Below are positions 4,783 to 5,635 of a DNA stretch of 5,635 nt, piece after piece. Position 1 is the stretch's first letter. Each line of letters begins with the position of its first letter. The notes beneath the pieces were generated by a model, which was given only the letters and a program-made list of their open reading frames with translations, did not search any database and was not told where the DNA came from. Made by a program: the position numbers and the translations under genes. This DNA comes from Sulfurovum sp. (GTDB taxonomy: Bacteria > Campylobacterota > Campylobacteria > Campylobacterales > Sulfurovaceae). The stretch covers positions 1-5,635 of the forward strand of contig DAOVZV010000097.1 of the NCBI GenBank assembly GCA_030634925.1. The letters run 5' to 3'.

Positions 4783-5625
4783 TTAGAAAGAGTAAGTGAT
4801 ACCAATAGCGATTACTGGATAGAATTTAGTGTAATCTACAAATTCTGAAGTTTGAATATCGTTATTTACTGTATCTACTTCTGTTTGTACTAACGCATTT
4901 ATTGCTGTTTGGTCAATAGCTTCAATAGCCACTGTATTTAAATCATCAAGTACTGCACCAGTATTAAGATTAACATCACTAGTAAGTTTTGGTACATTTT
5001 GATAAAGAACACCAAAGTCTAGTGACCAACTCCAACCTTTTTCATCACCTCTATTACCCCAACCCCAACCAATATACGGAGCTATATCATCAAATATAAC
5101 ACTTCCTGTAATTGAACCAGCTTTTGAAGCATCAAATTGTTGTACTCCTACATCAAATACTCCTGTACTTCCTCCAGTTATACTAAGCTCATTGGCATTA
5201 TAATATACACCAGCACTCAATCTAAAGTCACTATGTTCAAAAGGGAAATAATCTACTAATAGACCTACTGTCAAGAAATCAATTGAACCATCAGCATTTC
5301 CACCATAAGTTTTAAATTCTTCTACATCATCACCAATAATATCAGTTAACCCTGTAGTATAACTAAATCCATTCACATTACCACGGATACTAAAATTATG
5401 AGTAAGTGGATAAGATACATCTAGTCCTAGACCTAGCGTTCCTACTTTTAGACCTACTGTATAGTATGTACCATATACGATTGATTCCATCTCATCTGAT
5501 ATATCTACTACTACATCATCTATACCTATTACACCGACATCTGTTTGGATGACACCTTTTCCTCCTGCAAAAGCAGAAGATGCGATAAATGCACTAGCCA
5601 AAATTGGCATTAAAATTCTTTTCAT
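4783..5625 (-). CDS. outer-membrane beta-barrel protein, longer paralogue
   Basis: This complete 280-residue frame is the larger member of the tandem barrel pair. A signal peptide at 1-20 ends SAFA/GG. Conserved strands include YYTVGLKVGTLGLGLDVS (54-71), VNGFSYTTGL (84-93), FRLSAGVYYNANEL (134-147) and APYIGWGWGNRGDEKGW (182-198), with LDFGVLYQNVP (202-212) after it. The end, FYPVIAIGITYSF, carries the terminal aromatic signal for BAM-mediated insertion. It is about 50 residues longer than its neighbour. The extra length is mostly in acidic, Thr/Asn-rich loops near 94-117 and 213-262, which would be extracellular or turn regions. AGGA at the right edge (5635-5632) lies 6 nt before the ATG, but the promoter is outside the window. 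The GWGN...KGW core is seen in many uncharacterised proteobacterial barrels. Whether it is a porin or a structural or adhesion barrel cannot be told. Confidence 0.87.
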   Translation of the reverse strand: MKRILMPILASAFIASSAFAGGKGVIQTDVGVIGIDDVVVDISDEMESIVYGTYYTVGLKVGTLGLGLDVSYPLTHNFSIRGNVNGFSYTTGLTDIIGDDVEEFKTYGGNADGSIDFLTVGLLVDYFPFEHSDFRLSAGVYYNANELSITGGSTGVFDVGVQQFDASKAGSITGSVIFDDIAPYIGWGWGNRGDEKGWSWSLDFGVLYQNVPKLTSDVNLNTGAVLDDLNTVAIEAIDQTAINALVQTEVDTVNNDIQTSEFVDYTKFYPVIAIGITYSF

Positions 5626-5635
5626 TAATATTCCT

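Overview
The window is AT-rich (about one-third G+C by eye), uses ATA heavily for isoleucine, and is almost entirely coding. The gene styles fit a Campylobacterota bacterium of the Sulfurimonas/Sulfurovum type: short TolC and adaptor genes, AT-rich promoters with no clear -35 box, and compact outer-membrane barrels with a GWGN...KGW core. This placement is an inference from composition and protein style, not from a marker gene.

The left two-thirds is one minus-strand gene train, read right to left: an outer-membrane TolC-family channel (3777-2542), a short periplasmic adaptor (2545-1847, start overlapping the channel stop by ATGA), an AAA ATPase with a DUF4143-type C-terminus (1781-591), an SMR drug/proton antiporter (574-248), and the first 77 residues of an RND permease cut by the window edge (231-1). 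The channel, adaptor and RND permease make a complete tripartite efflux pump. The SMR pump could feed the periplasmic side of the same system. The ATPase has no obvious role in efflux. It is bracketed by a perfect 13-bp direct repeat, one copy just upstream of its ribosome-binding site and the other across its stop codon. This suggests it was inserted into an existing operon or duplicated in as a unit.

The right third holds a small plus-strand gene for a 67-residue acidic helical protein of unknown function (3880-4083). It is divergent from the efflux operon and has no usable Shine-Dalgarno sequence. Its 3' end overlaps by 17 bp the end of a minus-strand gene for a secreted beta-barrel (4756-4067). 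Upstream of that lies a larger paralogue (5625-4783). The two barrel genes are 26 bp apart and probably co-transcribed.

No tRNA, rRNA, CRISPR array, complete insertion sequence or convincing intrinsic terminator was seen. The only intergenic stretches over 50 bp are 1782-1846 and 3778-3879, and both carry candidate promoters.
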